The translations under genes and the position numbers were made by a program. Below, piece by piece: positions 53,729 through 62,025 of a stretch of DNA of 64,000 nt (within the stretch, counting starts at the first letter, position 1; the number at the start of each line of letters is the position of its first letter). Where the stretch lies: positions 1,423,562 to 1,487,561 of the forward strand of contig AP031382.1 in NCBI GenBank assembly GCA_040371205.1, written 5' to 3'. Under the pieces are notes generated by a model. It did no database searches. It had not been told where the DNA came from and saw nothing but the letters and a program-made list of their open reading frames with translations. This DNA comes from Rhodanobacter sp. (GTDB lineage Bacteria; Pseudomonadota; Gammaproteobacteria; Xanthomonadales; Rhodanobacteraceae).

Positions 53729-55131
53729 ATCCGTTCAAGAGTTCGCTTTATTGGCGGCTGCTGCTGTGGTTCTGTGCGGTGAACCTGCTGGTGCTGGTGC
53801 TGGGCGGCTTTCTGACCAAGCGCTTCGTGGAATACACCACCGAGGTGGAGATCGACTGGTCCGCCCTGGCGCATTCGGCCGACCAGGCCTATGTACAGGG
53901 CGGTCCCGCCGCGCTGGACGAATGGCGCGAGCAGCAGCGCCGCGAGGGCGTGGATGCCACGTTGTTCCAGGACGGGCAGCCGCTGCTGCCCATGCACCTG
54001 CCGCCGCCGATCCGCGATTCGCTGCCCGACATGCTGGCGAGCAACCGCAGCCTTGTCCTGCGGCCGTGGCGCGGCCAGTTCATCAACATCGCGGTGCAGA
54101 CCGTGACGGGCGCCGACGGCAAGACGCGGCAACTGGTGGCGATCAGCCGCACGCATACGCGGCTGCCGCCGCAGACGCGCGAGAGGATTTTGCTGGCCGT
54201 GCAATGCCTGCTGTCGTTGCTGTTCATCGGCCTGGTGGGCTGGTGGGTGGCCCGCAGCGTGGCCAGGCCGGTGCAGGCGTTGCGCGCGGCGGCGCGGCGC
54301 ATGGCGGCCGGGGAATTGTCCGCGCGCGTGGACCATCCCGGCGGCGGCGCGCACGACGAACTGGCCCAGCTCGCCGGCGACTTCGACGCCATGGCCGAAC
54401 GCATCGAGGCGCTGGTCGCGCACGACCGCCGCGTGTTGCAGGATCTCTCGCACGAGTTGCGTTCGCCGCTGGCGCGCCTGCAATTGATCCTCGACCTGGC
54501 CCAGCGCAGCGACGATCCTGCGGCCGCGGAACGCTACTTCCGCCAGGCGGAGCGGGAGATCGTCCGGCTCGACCGCATGACCGGCGACATGCTGGCCTTG
54601 TCGCGCATGGAAGGCGGCCTGCCGGGCATGGAGCGCGAGCGGCTGGATCTCGCCGAACTCGCGCACGACGGTATGCAGCAGGCGTCGCTGGAAGCGGGCG
54701 CGCGCCGCATCCAGCTGCACTGGCAAGCCGCCGATGCGCCGATCGAGGTGACCGGCAGCCCGGTGTTGATCGAGCGTGCACTGGGCAACCTGATCGCCAA
54801 CGCCATCAAGTACAGCCCGGAAGGCGGCAGCGTGGAGCTGTCGGTACATGCTGCCGGCGGTTGGGCCGAATGCCTGGTGCGCGACCACGGCCCCGGTGTG
54901 CCGGAGGACGAACTGGGCTCGTTGTTCCGGCCGTTCTTCCGCGGCAGCAACGCCGCGCGCGCCGAAGGCCATGGGCTGGGCCTCGCCATCGCGCAGCGCG
55001 TGGCCATGGCGCATGGCGGCGAGATCGTCGCGCGCAACGGCGACGGCGGCGGGCTGGAAGTGCGGCTGCGTTTGCCGGTGGCCGGGGATGGAAGGCAACC
55101 ATGCGACGTTGCCGTGGGGACAGGCGAGTGA
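53725..55131 (+). CDS. cpxA: CpxA-like sensor histidine kinase
   Basis: Inner-membrane sensor kinase of 468 residues. Transmembrane helix 1 (about 10-30), a periplasmic sensor (about 31-153), helix 2 (about 155-175), a HAMP domain, and the H-box LSHELRSPL with phospho-His243 are visible, then an ATP-binding domain with N box (LIANAIKYSP), G1 (DHGPGVPEDE) and G2 (GHGLGLAIA). It overlaps cpxR and the downstream hydrolase gene, so all three are probably translated together. Confidence 0.93.
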   Translation: MNPFKSSLYWRLLLWFCAVNLLVLVLGGFLTKRFVEYTTEVEIDWSALAHSADQAYVQGGPAALDEWREQQRREGVDATLFQDGQPLLPMHLPPPIRDSLPDMLASNRSLVLRPWRGQFINIAVQTVTGADGKTRQLVAISRTHTRLPPQTRERILLAVQCLLSLLFIGLVGWWVARSVARPVQALRAAARRMAAGELSARVDHPGGGAHDELAQLAGDFDAMAERIEALVAHDRRVLQDLSHELRSPLARLQLILDLAQRSDDPAAAERYFRQAEREIVRLDRMTGDMLALSRMEGGLPGMERERLDLAELAHDGMQQASLEAGARRIQLHWQAADAPIEVTGSPVLIERALGNLIANAIKYSPEGGSVELSVHAAGGWAECLVRDHGPGVPEDELGSLFRPFFRGSNAARAEGHGLGLAIAQRVAMAHGGEIVARNGDGGGLEVRLRLPVAGDGRQPCDVAVGTGE

Positions 55132-55988
55132 AGTTTGCGATGCCGCGAGGCGCCCTGTGGACGGTCGTCGCAGCTGCCGTCGTGCTCTATTTCGCTGTGC
55201 CTGCCGTGCTCCTGCACTGGTGGGCCGACCGGCTGATATTCACTGCGCAGTCCCATGCGTCGACGCACGAGGACAAGCGGTTCGATGTGGCCGTCTCGCC
55301 TGGAGCCACAGTCGTGGTGCGCCGGTACGGCGATGCCGGGCAGGCCTGCGCCTTCTTCTTTCCGGGGCAGCACGGTGGTATCGGCGCCTACGAGAAAACG
55401 CTTTTCCCCGTGATACGCAGTGCCGGAGCGGATGTTTATGCGATCTCCTACCCTGGGCAGGATGGGGCGCAGGGACGCGCCAAAGTAAACCTGCTGTTCG
55501 GGCAGGTTGCGTTGGCCGTGTCGCAGGCGAGCGGCGCGGCGCATTGCCAGATGAGCCACAGCATCTTCGTTGGACGGTCGCTGGGCGCCACCGTGGCGCT
55601 GGCTGAAGCGGTGAAGTTCAAGCCCAAAGGCGTACTGGTCGATGGCTTGGGGGCGGATCTTCCCGATGTCATCCGTGCATGGATCGATCGGCATGCGCTA
55701 TGGATGGGGTGGCAATTGCTCCCCGTGCGCGCGCTGCTGGGTCGGCAGGACTATTCCGTTGCGTCGTTTTTCGAGCAAGCTCCATCGGTGCCGGTATCGG
55801 TATTCCAGGGAACCGCCGATACGGTGACGCCCTATGCGCTCGCCCGGAAAGCGACGCTGGGACATCCGAACGTGACGTTCACGACCGTGGCCGGAGGCAC
55901 GCACCAGGATACGTACCTGCTGGCCGGGGCTGCATATGCCGGGAGCCTGCGCTCGTTGCTGGATGCGGATACTTCGCGGAGCAGATGA
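55128..55988 (+). CDS. Membrane-anchored alpha/beta hydrolase coupled to cpxA
   Basis: A 286-residue protein with an N-terminal transmembrane helix (about 11-31) and an alpha/beta-hydrolase domain. The nucleophile elbow is GRSLG (FVGRSLGATVALAE near 145-158), an Asp lies in GTADTVTPYALA and a His in GGTHQDTYL. The GTG start (55128) overlaps the cpxA stop by 4 bp; an ATG 12 bp downstream is an alternative. Codon use is more A/T-rich than in cpxRA, so acquisition is possible. Substrate unknown; a periplasmic esterase or lipase role in envelope stress is inference. Confidence 0.8.
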   Translation: MKFAMPRGALWTVVAAAVVLYFAVPAVLLHWWADRLIFTAQSHASTHEDKRFDVAVSPGATVVVRRYGDAGQACAFFFPGQHGGIGAYEKTLFPVIRSAGADVYAISYPGQDGAQGRAKVNLLFGQVALAVSQASGAAHCQMSHSIFVGRSLGATVALAEAVKFKPKGVLVDGLGADLPDVIRAWIDRHALWMGWQLLPVRALLGRQDYSVASFFEQAPSVPVSVFQGTADTVTPYALARKATLGHPNVTFTTVAGGTHQDTYLLAGAAYAGSLRSLLDADTSRSR

Positions 55989-56123
55989 TCCTTGCCCAGC
56001 GCTGCCGATGCGCCACCATGCCGTTGCCGCCGAAGGGCAGGCGTTGTGCGCGATCGCCGCAGCGCGTGGGTTGCGATGTCTGGTGGCGCCAGCCATGCCG
56101 GTACAGGCCGGAGTGGTAAAGGC

Positions 56124-57320
56124 TCACGTCGGCTGCTTTCCGTAACGGTATTCCACCATCAGCCACAGCTTGCGCTGGTCCACGCTGAAGCTGTCGGCGC
56201 GATAGTCGCCGTATTGCAGCTCCAGGTTCAGGCGCGCGTTGAGGGTGGCGAGCAGGCCGATGTCGGTTTCGCTGCCGTAGCGCCGGCCGGTGCCGCTCGC
56301 GGGCTGGAAGCCGTGTACGGTGACTTGCCAGCTGAGCCCTTGCCACGGCAGTTGGCCCAGCAGTCCCGCATAGCGATCGCGCAGGCCGTGCGATGGAACG
56401 GAGAACACGCCGACCCAGCCATCGAAGCTGTGCCCTGAGCCATAGGCGGTGTTGAGGGCGTTGCGGCCGTTGCCGCCCAGCAGCTCCTCGCCCGCGCGCG
56501 CCGAGATCGCCGGCAGGCCGTAGCTGAATTCGACCAGGCGGTAGGGCAGGCTGAAACGCGCGGGATTGTTGGCGTAGTCGTGCTGACGCGCCGCTTCCAG
56601 TGTCCAGCTCAGCCGCGTCTGCGCGAAGGGCGCGCTGCCGATCCAGCGCACGCCTCCGGTGCGCACGGAGTCCGCCGCCACCGTGATGTTTTTCACGAAG
56701 TAGGCATAGGCGGTCAGGCTGCCCAGCGGCAGTGTCTGGTTCACGCGCAGCAGCCTGCCGTCGAGTTTCCAGCGGCGCTGGTCGATGTGGGGGAAGTCCG
56801 CGCCCACGGTGCGGTTGACCCGGTCGATCCAGCTCGCGCTTATCGTGGTGGTGCTGCCGGGTTTCACGTAACCGGTGATGCCGTCGAAGGATTGCGGGTT
56901 CTGGCGCCAGAGGTTGGAGCTGAAGAAGCGGCGGTCGTCGAGGTTGAGGTATTGCCTGCCGGCACGGATGCCGGCCGTGTCGTTGTCGTTCGCATAGCCC
57001 ACCCACGCGTCGCTCAATTCGGTCGAAGGCGGATCGGCCTCAGCAGGGTAGGGCGTGCGCCTTCCGGTGGTGTCGTTGTACTGGCGTCCGAACAGCGAAA
57101 GCACCTTGGTGACCTCCGTGTAGGCGGACAGGCCAGGCAGCGGCGCCCACAGGTAGCCGAGTTGCAGGCGCAGGGTATGGGCGTGGCCGGTGTCGGCGAG
57201 GTTGGCCTGGTGCAGCGTGCTGTCGCGGTAGCGCAGGTCGATGTAGGGCACGCCGTCGTCGGCACGGGCAAGCGGGGCCAGCAGCAGGCCGGCGAGCAGG
57301 AGCAGGGGACGCTTTCGCAT
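56124..57320 (-). CDS. Outer-membrane porin-like beta-barrel protein
   Basis: Exported protein of 398 residues with a signal peptide (about 1-20, ending ARA). The rest alternates polar and hydrophobic residues in strand-length units rich in Tyr, Trp and Arg (GIRAGRQYLNLDDRRFFSSNLW, WKLDGRLLRVNQTL, YGDYRADSF), as in the OprD or alginate-export type barrels. The last residues are VEYRYGKQPT rather than a terminal Phe. Its substrate cannot be told from sequence. It is divergent from an MFS transporter gene with a nested inverted repeat between them. Confidence 0.75.
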   Translation of the reverse strand: MRKRPLLLLAGLLLAPLARADDGVPYIDLRYRDSTLHQANLADTGHAHTLRLQLGYLWAPLPGLSAYTEVTKVLSLFGRQYNDTTGRRTPYPAEADPPSTELSDAWVGYANDNDTAGIRAGRQYLNLDDRRFFSSNLWRQNPQSFDGITGYVKPGSTTTISASWIDRVNRTVGADFPHIDQRRWKLDGRLLRVNQTLPLGSLTAYAYFVKNITVAADSVRTGGVRWIGSAPFAQTRLSWTLEAARQHDYANNPARFSLPYRLVEFSYGLPAISARAGEELLGGNGRNALNTAYGSGHSFDGWVGVFSVPSHGLRDRYAGLLGQLPWQGLSWQVTVHGFQPASGTGRRYGSETDIGLLATLNARLNLELQYGDYRADSFSVDQRKLWLMVEYRYGKQPT

Positions 57321-57325
57321 GCGGA

Positions 57326-57386
57326 CTTCGTTTTTTCGCCGAGGTGAATCGAGTCTGTTGACTCATGGGCGTCCGAAAAAATGAAG
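57326..57386. promoter_or_regulatory. Nested inverted repeat between divergent porin and MFS genes
   Basis: Outer arms CTTCGTTTTTTCG (57326-57338) and CGAAAAAATGAAG (57374-57386) are reverse complements with one mismatch, and an inner GAGTC-TGTT-GACTC repeat (57351-57364) lies at the centre. The whole 61-bp structure begins 5 bp upstream of the porin start, so it may be an operator or an mRNA leader hairpin. Confidence 0.5.
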
Positions 57387-57506
57387 CTTCGACATGTGGA
57401 TATGGCGGCGGCCATGCCGTGCCTCGGCCTGTCGCCCCGGCCCGCGCGGGAATGGCGCGCAGGCACGGCGTATCCTTGCGCCGGCTTTCCCGCGTAAGGT
57501 GGACGG

Positions 57507-58778
57507 ATGAAGGGCGAAAACGGCATGGCATCGGTGACCGGGGACGACGGCTTCATCCACCACGGCACGCCCGCCTTCCAGCGCACCAACCTCGCGCTGT
57601 TCGCCGCGGGCCTCGCCACCTTCGGGCTGCTGTACTGCGTGCAGCCGCTGATGCCGGAGTTCAGCCGCGACTACGGCGTGAGCGAGGCAGGCGCGGCGAT
57701 GTCGCTGTCGCTCACCACCGGCGTGCTGGCGTTCGCGATGCTGTTTGCCGGCGGCCTGTCCGATGCGTGGGGACGCAAGCCGGTGATGCTGGCCTCGCTG
57801 CTTTCGTCGGCGGTGCTGGTGCTGGCCAGCGCGGCAATGCCGGACTGGGCCTCGCTGCTTGCGGTGCGCACCCTGCTCGGCCTGACGTTGAGCGGCCTTC
57901 CTGCGGTGGCAATGACCTATCTCAGCGAGGAAATGCACGCCGACTCGATCGGCCTCGGCATGGGCCTCTACATCAGCGGCAGCGCGGTAGGCGGCATGGG
58001 CGGACGGCTGGTCGCCGGCGTGCTGGCGGACTTCTTCGGCTGGCGCATCGGCGTGGCGGTGGTCGGTGCCATCGGCCTGGCCTGCGCGCTGGCGTTCTGG
58101 CAGGCGCTGCCGCCGTCGCGGCATTTCGTGCGGCAGCCGTGGCATGCCGGCGCGCTGGCGTCCCGCTTCGCCGGCATGTTCCGCGACCGTGGCTTGCCGT
58201 GGTTGTTCGCCGAGGGCTTCCTGCTGCTGGGCGCCTTCGTCACGGTCTACAACTATCTCGGCTACCGCCTGCTGGCGCCGCCGTACAAGCTCAGCCAGGC
58301 CGTGGTGGGGCTGATCTTCGGCATCTACTTGGTCGGCACCTTCAGCTCGGCGTGGATGGGCCATCTCGCCGGCAGGCTTGGGCGGCGCAAGGTGCTGTGG
58401 ACGGCGCTGGCGTTGATGCTGCTGGGCGTGCTGCTGACGCTGGCCGCGTCGCTGTGGCTGATCGCGTTGGGCATCGTGGCGATCACCTTCGGTTTCTTCG
58501 GCGGCCACTCCATTGTCAGCAGCTGGGTGGGGCGGCGCGCGGGCACGGCCAAGGCGCAGGCTGCGTCGCTGTACCTGTTCTGCTACTACATGGGTTCCAG
58601 CGTGGCCGGCGCCAGCGGCGGCCTGTTCTATGCGGCCTACGGCTGGAACGGCGTGGCCGTGTTCACCGGTGCGCTGGTGCTGGCAGGGCTGGCGATCGCG
58701 CTGGGGCTGGTCCGGCTCAAGCCGCTGGCCGGCGTGGCGACGCCGCCCACGCCGATGAGCAAGGGCGCCATGCCCTGA
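57507..58778 (+). CDS. MFS transporter, YnfM/arabinose-efflux type
   Basis: Inner-membrane transporter of 423 residues with 12 hydrophobic segments. Motif A-like GGLSDAWGRKPVML (about 73-86) lies between helices 2 and 3 and GLPAVAMTYLSEEM in helix 4. The pattern is closest to YnfM-type drug or metabolite exporters. The start codon is the ATG at 57507 (MKGENGMAS); MASVTGDD six codons on is an alternative. Substrate unknown. Confidence 0.88.
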   Translation: MKGENGMASVTGDDGFIHHGTPAFQRTNLALFAAGLATFGLLYCVQPLMPEFSRDYGVSEAGAAMSLSLTTGVLAFAMLFAGGLSDAWGRKPVMLASLLSSAVLVLASAAMPDWASLLAVRTLLGLTLSGLPAVAMTYLSEEMHADSIGLGMGLYISGSAVGGMGGRLVAGVLADFFGWRIGVAVVGAIGLACALAFWQALPPSRHFVRQPWHAGALASRFAGMFRDRGLPWLFAEGFLLLGAFVTVYNYLGYRLLAPPYKLSQAVVGLIFGIYLVGTFSSAWMGHLAGRLGRRKVLWTALALMLLGVLLTLAASLWLIALGIVAITFGFFGGHSIVSSWVGRRAGTAKAQAASLYLFCYYMGSSVAGASGGLFYAAYGWNGVAVFTGALVLAGLAIALGLVRLKPLAGVATPPTPMSKGAMP

Positions 58779-58779
58779 T

Positions 58780-59382
58780 CTACAGCGGCAGCGAGATCTG
58801 CGCGGTGCCCGGCTCGCCGGGCATCAGGCGCTGGGTGAAGCCCAGCTCGCGGCACAGTTGCAGCATCGGACGGTTTTCCAGCAGCACGTAGCCCCACAGT
58901 TCGGCAAGGCCGCGGCGGCGGCAGTCGTCCACCAGCCGCTGCATCAGCAGCGCGCCGAGGCCGATGCGGCTCCAGTCGTGTTCGACGAGCACCGAGAACT
59001 CCGCGTTGTCGGCAGCCTCGTCCACGTAGATGCGGCCCACGCCGCGGATCTCGGCGGGCTGGACGGTCTCGTCCACCAGCACCAGGGCGGTTTCCCGGGC
59101 CGGGTCGATGGTGCACAGGCGCCGGGCCATCGGTTCCGGCAATTCGGACATCGCGTGCAGGAAGCGCCTACGGATGTCTTCCGGCGACAGGCGCGCGAAG
59201 CAGCGCTGCAGCCTCGACATGTCGCCAGGCACGATCTCGCGCAGCCACAGCTCGCGGCCATCCCGGCTGCTCACGCATTCGCCGCGCGAGACGTGCGCGC
59301 CGAGCACGGAAGCGTGCCGGTCGCGGCTGCGTGCCGGCGGCCGCGAAGGCGGGAAGGACGAACGTTGGCTGGCGGCAGTCAT
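58780..59382 (-). CDS. GNAT-family N-acetyltransferase
   Basis: Cytoplasmic acetyltransferase of 200 residues. A disordered Ser/Pro/Arg-rich N-terminus precedes the GNAT fold with REIVPGDMSRLQRCFARLSPEDIRRRFL (about 48-75), the acetyl-CoA loop WSRIGLGALLMQRLV (about 138-152) and ENRPMLQLCRELGF. This form resembles the GNAT domain found at the end of Pat-like protein acetyltransferases, but the CoA-ligase part is absent. The start MTAASQRSS at 59382 is chosen over a longer frame; substrate is unknown. It is convergent with the MFS gene, 1 bp apart. Confidence 0.85.
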   Translation of the reverse strand: MTAASQRSSFPPSRPPARSRDRHASVLGAHVSRGECVSSRDGRELWLREIVPGDMSRLQRCFARLSPEDIRRRFLHAMSELPEPMARRLCTIDPARETALVLVDETVQPAEIRGVGRIYVDEAADNAEFSVLVEHDWSRIGLGALLMQRLVDDCRRRGLAELWGYVLLENRPMLQLCRELGFTQRLMPGEPGTAQISLPL

Positions 59383-59471
59383 TTCAATACTCGCGCGTAT
59401 TGTGTGCGGTGCAGCATGACTTGATTGCCGACGTGGCGCAAGTCCGTGCGCCGGTTTGCCGCAGTGCATAT

Positions 59472-60014
59472 TCAGATTTTGGACTTGGCCGGTCGTTGCC
59501 GTGGCCGTTTCGGGCCAGGCGCCGAGTGACTGCCCTGCGCCGCGTCGATGGCATCGATCCAGCCCGCGCGCGCATCGGGAAAAGCATCGGCATAAGGCAC
59601 GTAGGGCTTGATGTCGAGGATGGGCGTGCCGTCCAGCAGATCCACGCCGCGCACGCGCAGGACGCGCTCCTCCACCGCCACCAGCTCGACCGCGGACAAG
59701 CCGATGGCGTTGGGCCGGTGCGGCGAGCGCGTGGCCAGCACGCTGCGCTTGCCGCCGCCGCGTGGCGGCCGCACCTGCGGTTTCCAGCCTTCGCTGCGGT
59801 GGAATACGAACAACAGCCAGATGCGCTCGAAGCCGGCTAGGTCGGCGAACGCCTCGACGGGCAGGCCTTCCACGAATTCGATGCGCGCCTCCGCCTCGGC
59901 ACCGCTCTCGGTGCCGGCCACCACGGTGGACTGGTGCGGCGCGTCGATGCGCCGCGCATACGGCGAGCGCACGTGGGCGATCGGGTAGGCGGTGAAGGGG
60001 AGCTTGTCGTCCAT
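59472..60014 (-). CDS. trmO: tRNA (N6-threonylcarbamoyladenosine37-N6)-methyltransferase TrmO
   Basis: SAM-dependent beta-barrel methyltransferase of 180 residues (TsaA/UPF0066 family) that converts t6A37 to m6t6A37 in tRNA-Thr. The signature blocks are present: YPIAHVRSPYARR near the start, FERIWLLFVFH, and VLATRSPHRPNAIGLSAVEL (about 93-112), then ILDIKPYVPYAD. The C-terminus is basic (PKRPRQRPAKSK). ATG at 60014 gives the family length. Confidence 0.93.
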   Translation of the reverse strand: MDDKLPFTAYPIAHVRSPYARRIDAPHQSTVVAGTESGAEAEARIEFVEGLPVEAFADLAGFERIWLLFVFHRSEGWKPQVRPPRGGGKRSVLATRSPHRPNAIGLSAVELVAVEERVLRVRGVDLLDGTPILDIKPYVPYADAFPDARAGWIDAIDAAQGSHSAPGPKRPRQRPAKSKI

Positions 60015-60042
60015 GGCTAACGCACTGGCGGGGCGGCCGGCT

Positions 60043-60549
60043 TCAGCGGATGCCGACACCCAGGCCCAGTCCGAAGCTGATGTTCGGGTGTCCGCTGCGC
60101 ATTTCGTCGGGCGTCCATACGTGCGACTGTCCGATCTTCACCAGCGGGAACACGTAATCGGCCTGACCCACCTTGCCGACCCGGGTCCCGGCGAGCTGGC
60201 CGTCGACGGTGATGGGCGCGCCGTCCGGATAGTTCATCGGCTCGGCATAGCCGGGCACGATGGCGATGAAGCGGCCGTTGGCCCCGGCGGCGAACTTCGG
60301 ACGCTGCGACGAGTCGAGCGGGTAGGCGAGCACCTCGATCTCGCTATGGTCGGGCAGGTTGCGCACGCCGACCACGCGGCCGCCCCAGATCACCTGGCCT
60401 TGCGCGAACTGCTCCGGCGTCTGCGCCACGCGGGCCGGTGTGGCGGCGAGCGTGCCGGGGGCGGTCTTGTAGATCGGTGCAGGAGCGCAGGCGGCAAGGC
60501 CGAGCAGCAGGGCGGGCAGGACGACGCGGGCGATGGCGGTGTGGCGCAT
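60043..60549 (-). CDS. slp: Slp-family outer-membrane lipoprotein
   Basis: Lipoprotein of 168 residues with lipobox LAAC (Cys21) and the Slp domain (FAQGQVIWGGRVVGVRNLPDHSEIEVLAYPLDSSQRP, split here only for recognition of its start and end, and GRFIAIVPGYAEPMNY). The Slp family contains starvation- and stationary-phase-induced lipoproteins of unclear function. It lies 42 bp past rlmJ on the same strand and 28 bp before trmO. Confidence 0.88.
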   Translation of the reverse strand: MRHTAIARVVLPALLLGLAACAPAPIYKTAPGTLAATPARVAQTPEQFAQGQVIWGGRVVGVRNLPDHSEIEVLAYPLDSSQRPKFAAGANGRFIAIVPGYAEPMNYPDGAPITVDGQLAGTRVGKVGQADYVFPLVKIGQSHVWTPDEMRSGHPNISFGLGLGVGIR

Positions 60550-60591
60550 GGCGGACTCCGGGGCGAAGATCGCAGCAAGGTTGCAGTGAGC

Positions 60592-61515
60592 TTAGCGACG
60601 GCGGGGCGAGGGCGGTAGCTTCGCGGCCCTGGCCGGTTGCGCGGCGGCGGCTTCGTTCACCAGCCAGTCCAGTTTCCATTCGGCGGGTTTTTCCTGCGCG
60701 AGCAGGCGGGCGAGGGCGCGCAACGGTTCGCGCAGCGTGTCGTCGAGCTGCCAGGGCGCGTTGACGATGGCCATGCCGGTGCCGTTGAGGCGCAGCGGCG
60801 AGTCGTCGCCGTGCACCAAGAGTTCGGCGCGCAGCACGCGCTTGGCGCCGCAGTGCGCGAGCCAGCGCAGGAAGGGTTGCACCTGGCTGCGCCGCTTGAT
60901 CGGGTACCACACCGCGTAGATGCCGCCTGGCCAGCGCGGCAGCGCTTCTTTCAAGGCCTGCTCGATCAGCCTGTACTCGGCTTCCTGCGCTTCGTAGGGC
61001 GGGTCGATCAGCACCAGGCCGCGCTTCTCCTTCGGCGGCAGCAGTGCCTTCAGCGCTTCGTAGCCGTTGCGTTCGTGCACATGCAGGCGCGCATCGCGGC
61101 GGAACAGGTCGCGCAGGCGCGCGGCCTCCTCCGGGTGCAGTTCGCACAGTTGTGCGCGGTCGACGTCGCGCATGGCCTGCGCGGCCTGCAGCGGCGAGCC
61201 GGGGTAGAGTTTCAGGCCCTGCGCGTTGCCGGGCAGGGCGAGGATGCCGTCCAGCCAGCGGCGCAGCAGCGGCGGCAGCGGTTCGTGGCTGGCGTTGCCG
61301 GTGTCGGGGAACAGCAGGCGCGCGATGCCCTCCTTGTATTCGCCGGTCTTGCCGGCTTCGGTGCCGTCCAGCGCATAGCAGCCGCTGCCGGCGTGGGTGT
61401 CGATCACGCAGAACGGCGCGGGTTTCTGCCTGAGCGCTTCGATCAGCGCCAGCAGCACGGTGTGCTTGAGTACGTCGGCGAAATTGCCCGCGTGGTAGGC
61501 ATGGCGGTAGTTCAT
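60592..61515 (-). CDS. rlmJ: 23S rRNA (adenine2030-N6)-methyltransferase RlmJ
   Basis: SAM-dependent rRNA methyltransferase of 307 residues. MNYRHAYHAGNFADVLKH (1-18) is the diagnostic N-terminus and fixes the start at 61515; the catalytic motif is DPPYE (171-175), and the SAM-binding region VIDTHAGSGCY is at about 37-47. The C-terminus is extended with Ala/Pro and basic residues. Divergent from copL with a 93-bp intergenic region. Confidence 0.95.
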   Translation of the reverse strand: MNYRHAYHAGNFADVLKHTVLLALIEALRQKPAPFCVIDTHAGSGCYALDGTEAGKTGEYKEGIARLLFPDTGNASHEPLPPLLRRWLDGILALPGNAQGLKLYPGSPLQAAQAMRDVDRAQLCELHPEEAARLRDLFRRDARLHVHERNGYEALKALLPPKEKRGLVLIDPPYEAQEAEYRLIEQALKEALPRWPGGIYAVWYPIKRRSQVQPFLRWLAHCGAKRVLRAELLVHGDDSPLRLNGTGMAIVNAPWQLDDTLREPLRALARLLAQEKPAEWKLDWLVNEAAAAQPARAAKLPPSPRRR

Positions 61516-61608
61516 GGCGGCGGCTGCGGGCAAGGGGGCGCCAGTATAGGCCGCGCGGAGCCTGCTCCAGAGTTGAGCCGATGCGGAAAGCATGGCTATG
61601 CTGGCCGC

Positions 61609-61938
61609 ATGAGCCGCTCCGTTCTACGCCATCTGCGTCGCTGCCGCGTGTTGTTTGCGCTGGCGTTGTGCGCATGGCTGGGTCTGGCCGCCACGGTATT
61701 CGCGCAGGCCGATGGCTGCGCCGGCATGCGCGGCATGGCGACGGCGCATAACCACGACATGCCCGCGCAGGCCGGCGGCGGGCATGCCGATTGCGCTTGC
61801 GCGCACGTGGCGGCGACGGTGCCGGCCACCGTGGCGTCGATGCATGCCGTGCATTTCCCCGCGGCGGCTTGGCAAGCGTTGCCCGCCGTCGCTCCCGAGG
61901 TGACCTACGCACCTCCCTTGCGGCCACCTTTGGCCTGA
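61609..61938 (+). CDS. copL: CopL-like Cys/His/Met-rich protein upstream of copA
   Basis: Exported protein of 109 residues with a signal peptide (about 1-34). The mature part is rich in possible copper ligands: Cys37, Met40, Met43, His47, His49, Met51, His59, Cys62, Cys64, His66, Met78, His79 and His82 (core motif DCACAH). The C-terminus ends in APPLRPPLA. In Xanthomonas and Stenotrophomonas copL precedes copA and is needed for copper-induced expression of copAB; position and composition agree. Two hairpins follow before copA. Assignment rests on context and composition. Confidence 0.78.
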   Translation: MSRSVLRHLRRCRVLFALALCAWLGLAATVFAQADGCAGMRGMATAHNHDMPAQAGGGHADCACAHVAATVPATVASMHAVHFPAAAWQALPAVAPEVTYAPPLRPPLA

Positions 61939-61972
61939 TCCGCTCCGTTCGCGCCGATCCGTTCGGCTGATC

Positions 61973-62009
61973 GCCCGCTGTGCGGGCTCGTGGCCGCGTG
62001 TGCGGCCAC
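61973..62009 (+). promoter_or_regulatory. Tandem hairpins in the copA leader
   Basis: GCCCGC-TGT-GCGGGC (61973-61987) and GTGGCCGC-GTGT-GCGGCCAC (61990-62009) are two perfect stem-loops separated by 2 nt, between the copL stop (61938) and the copA ribosome binding site (GGGAGTGAGGG). No T-run follows, so translation control or transcript processing is more likely than intrinsic termination. Confidence 0.65.
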
Positions 62010-62025
62010 TCATCGGGAGTGAGGG

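Noticed and set aside
55989-56123. Possible aldehyde-dehydrogenase-like remnant (LPFGGNG) on the minus strand
   Set aside because: Only one short motif resembles the family, with no supporting sequence on either side; probably chance.
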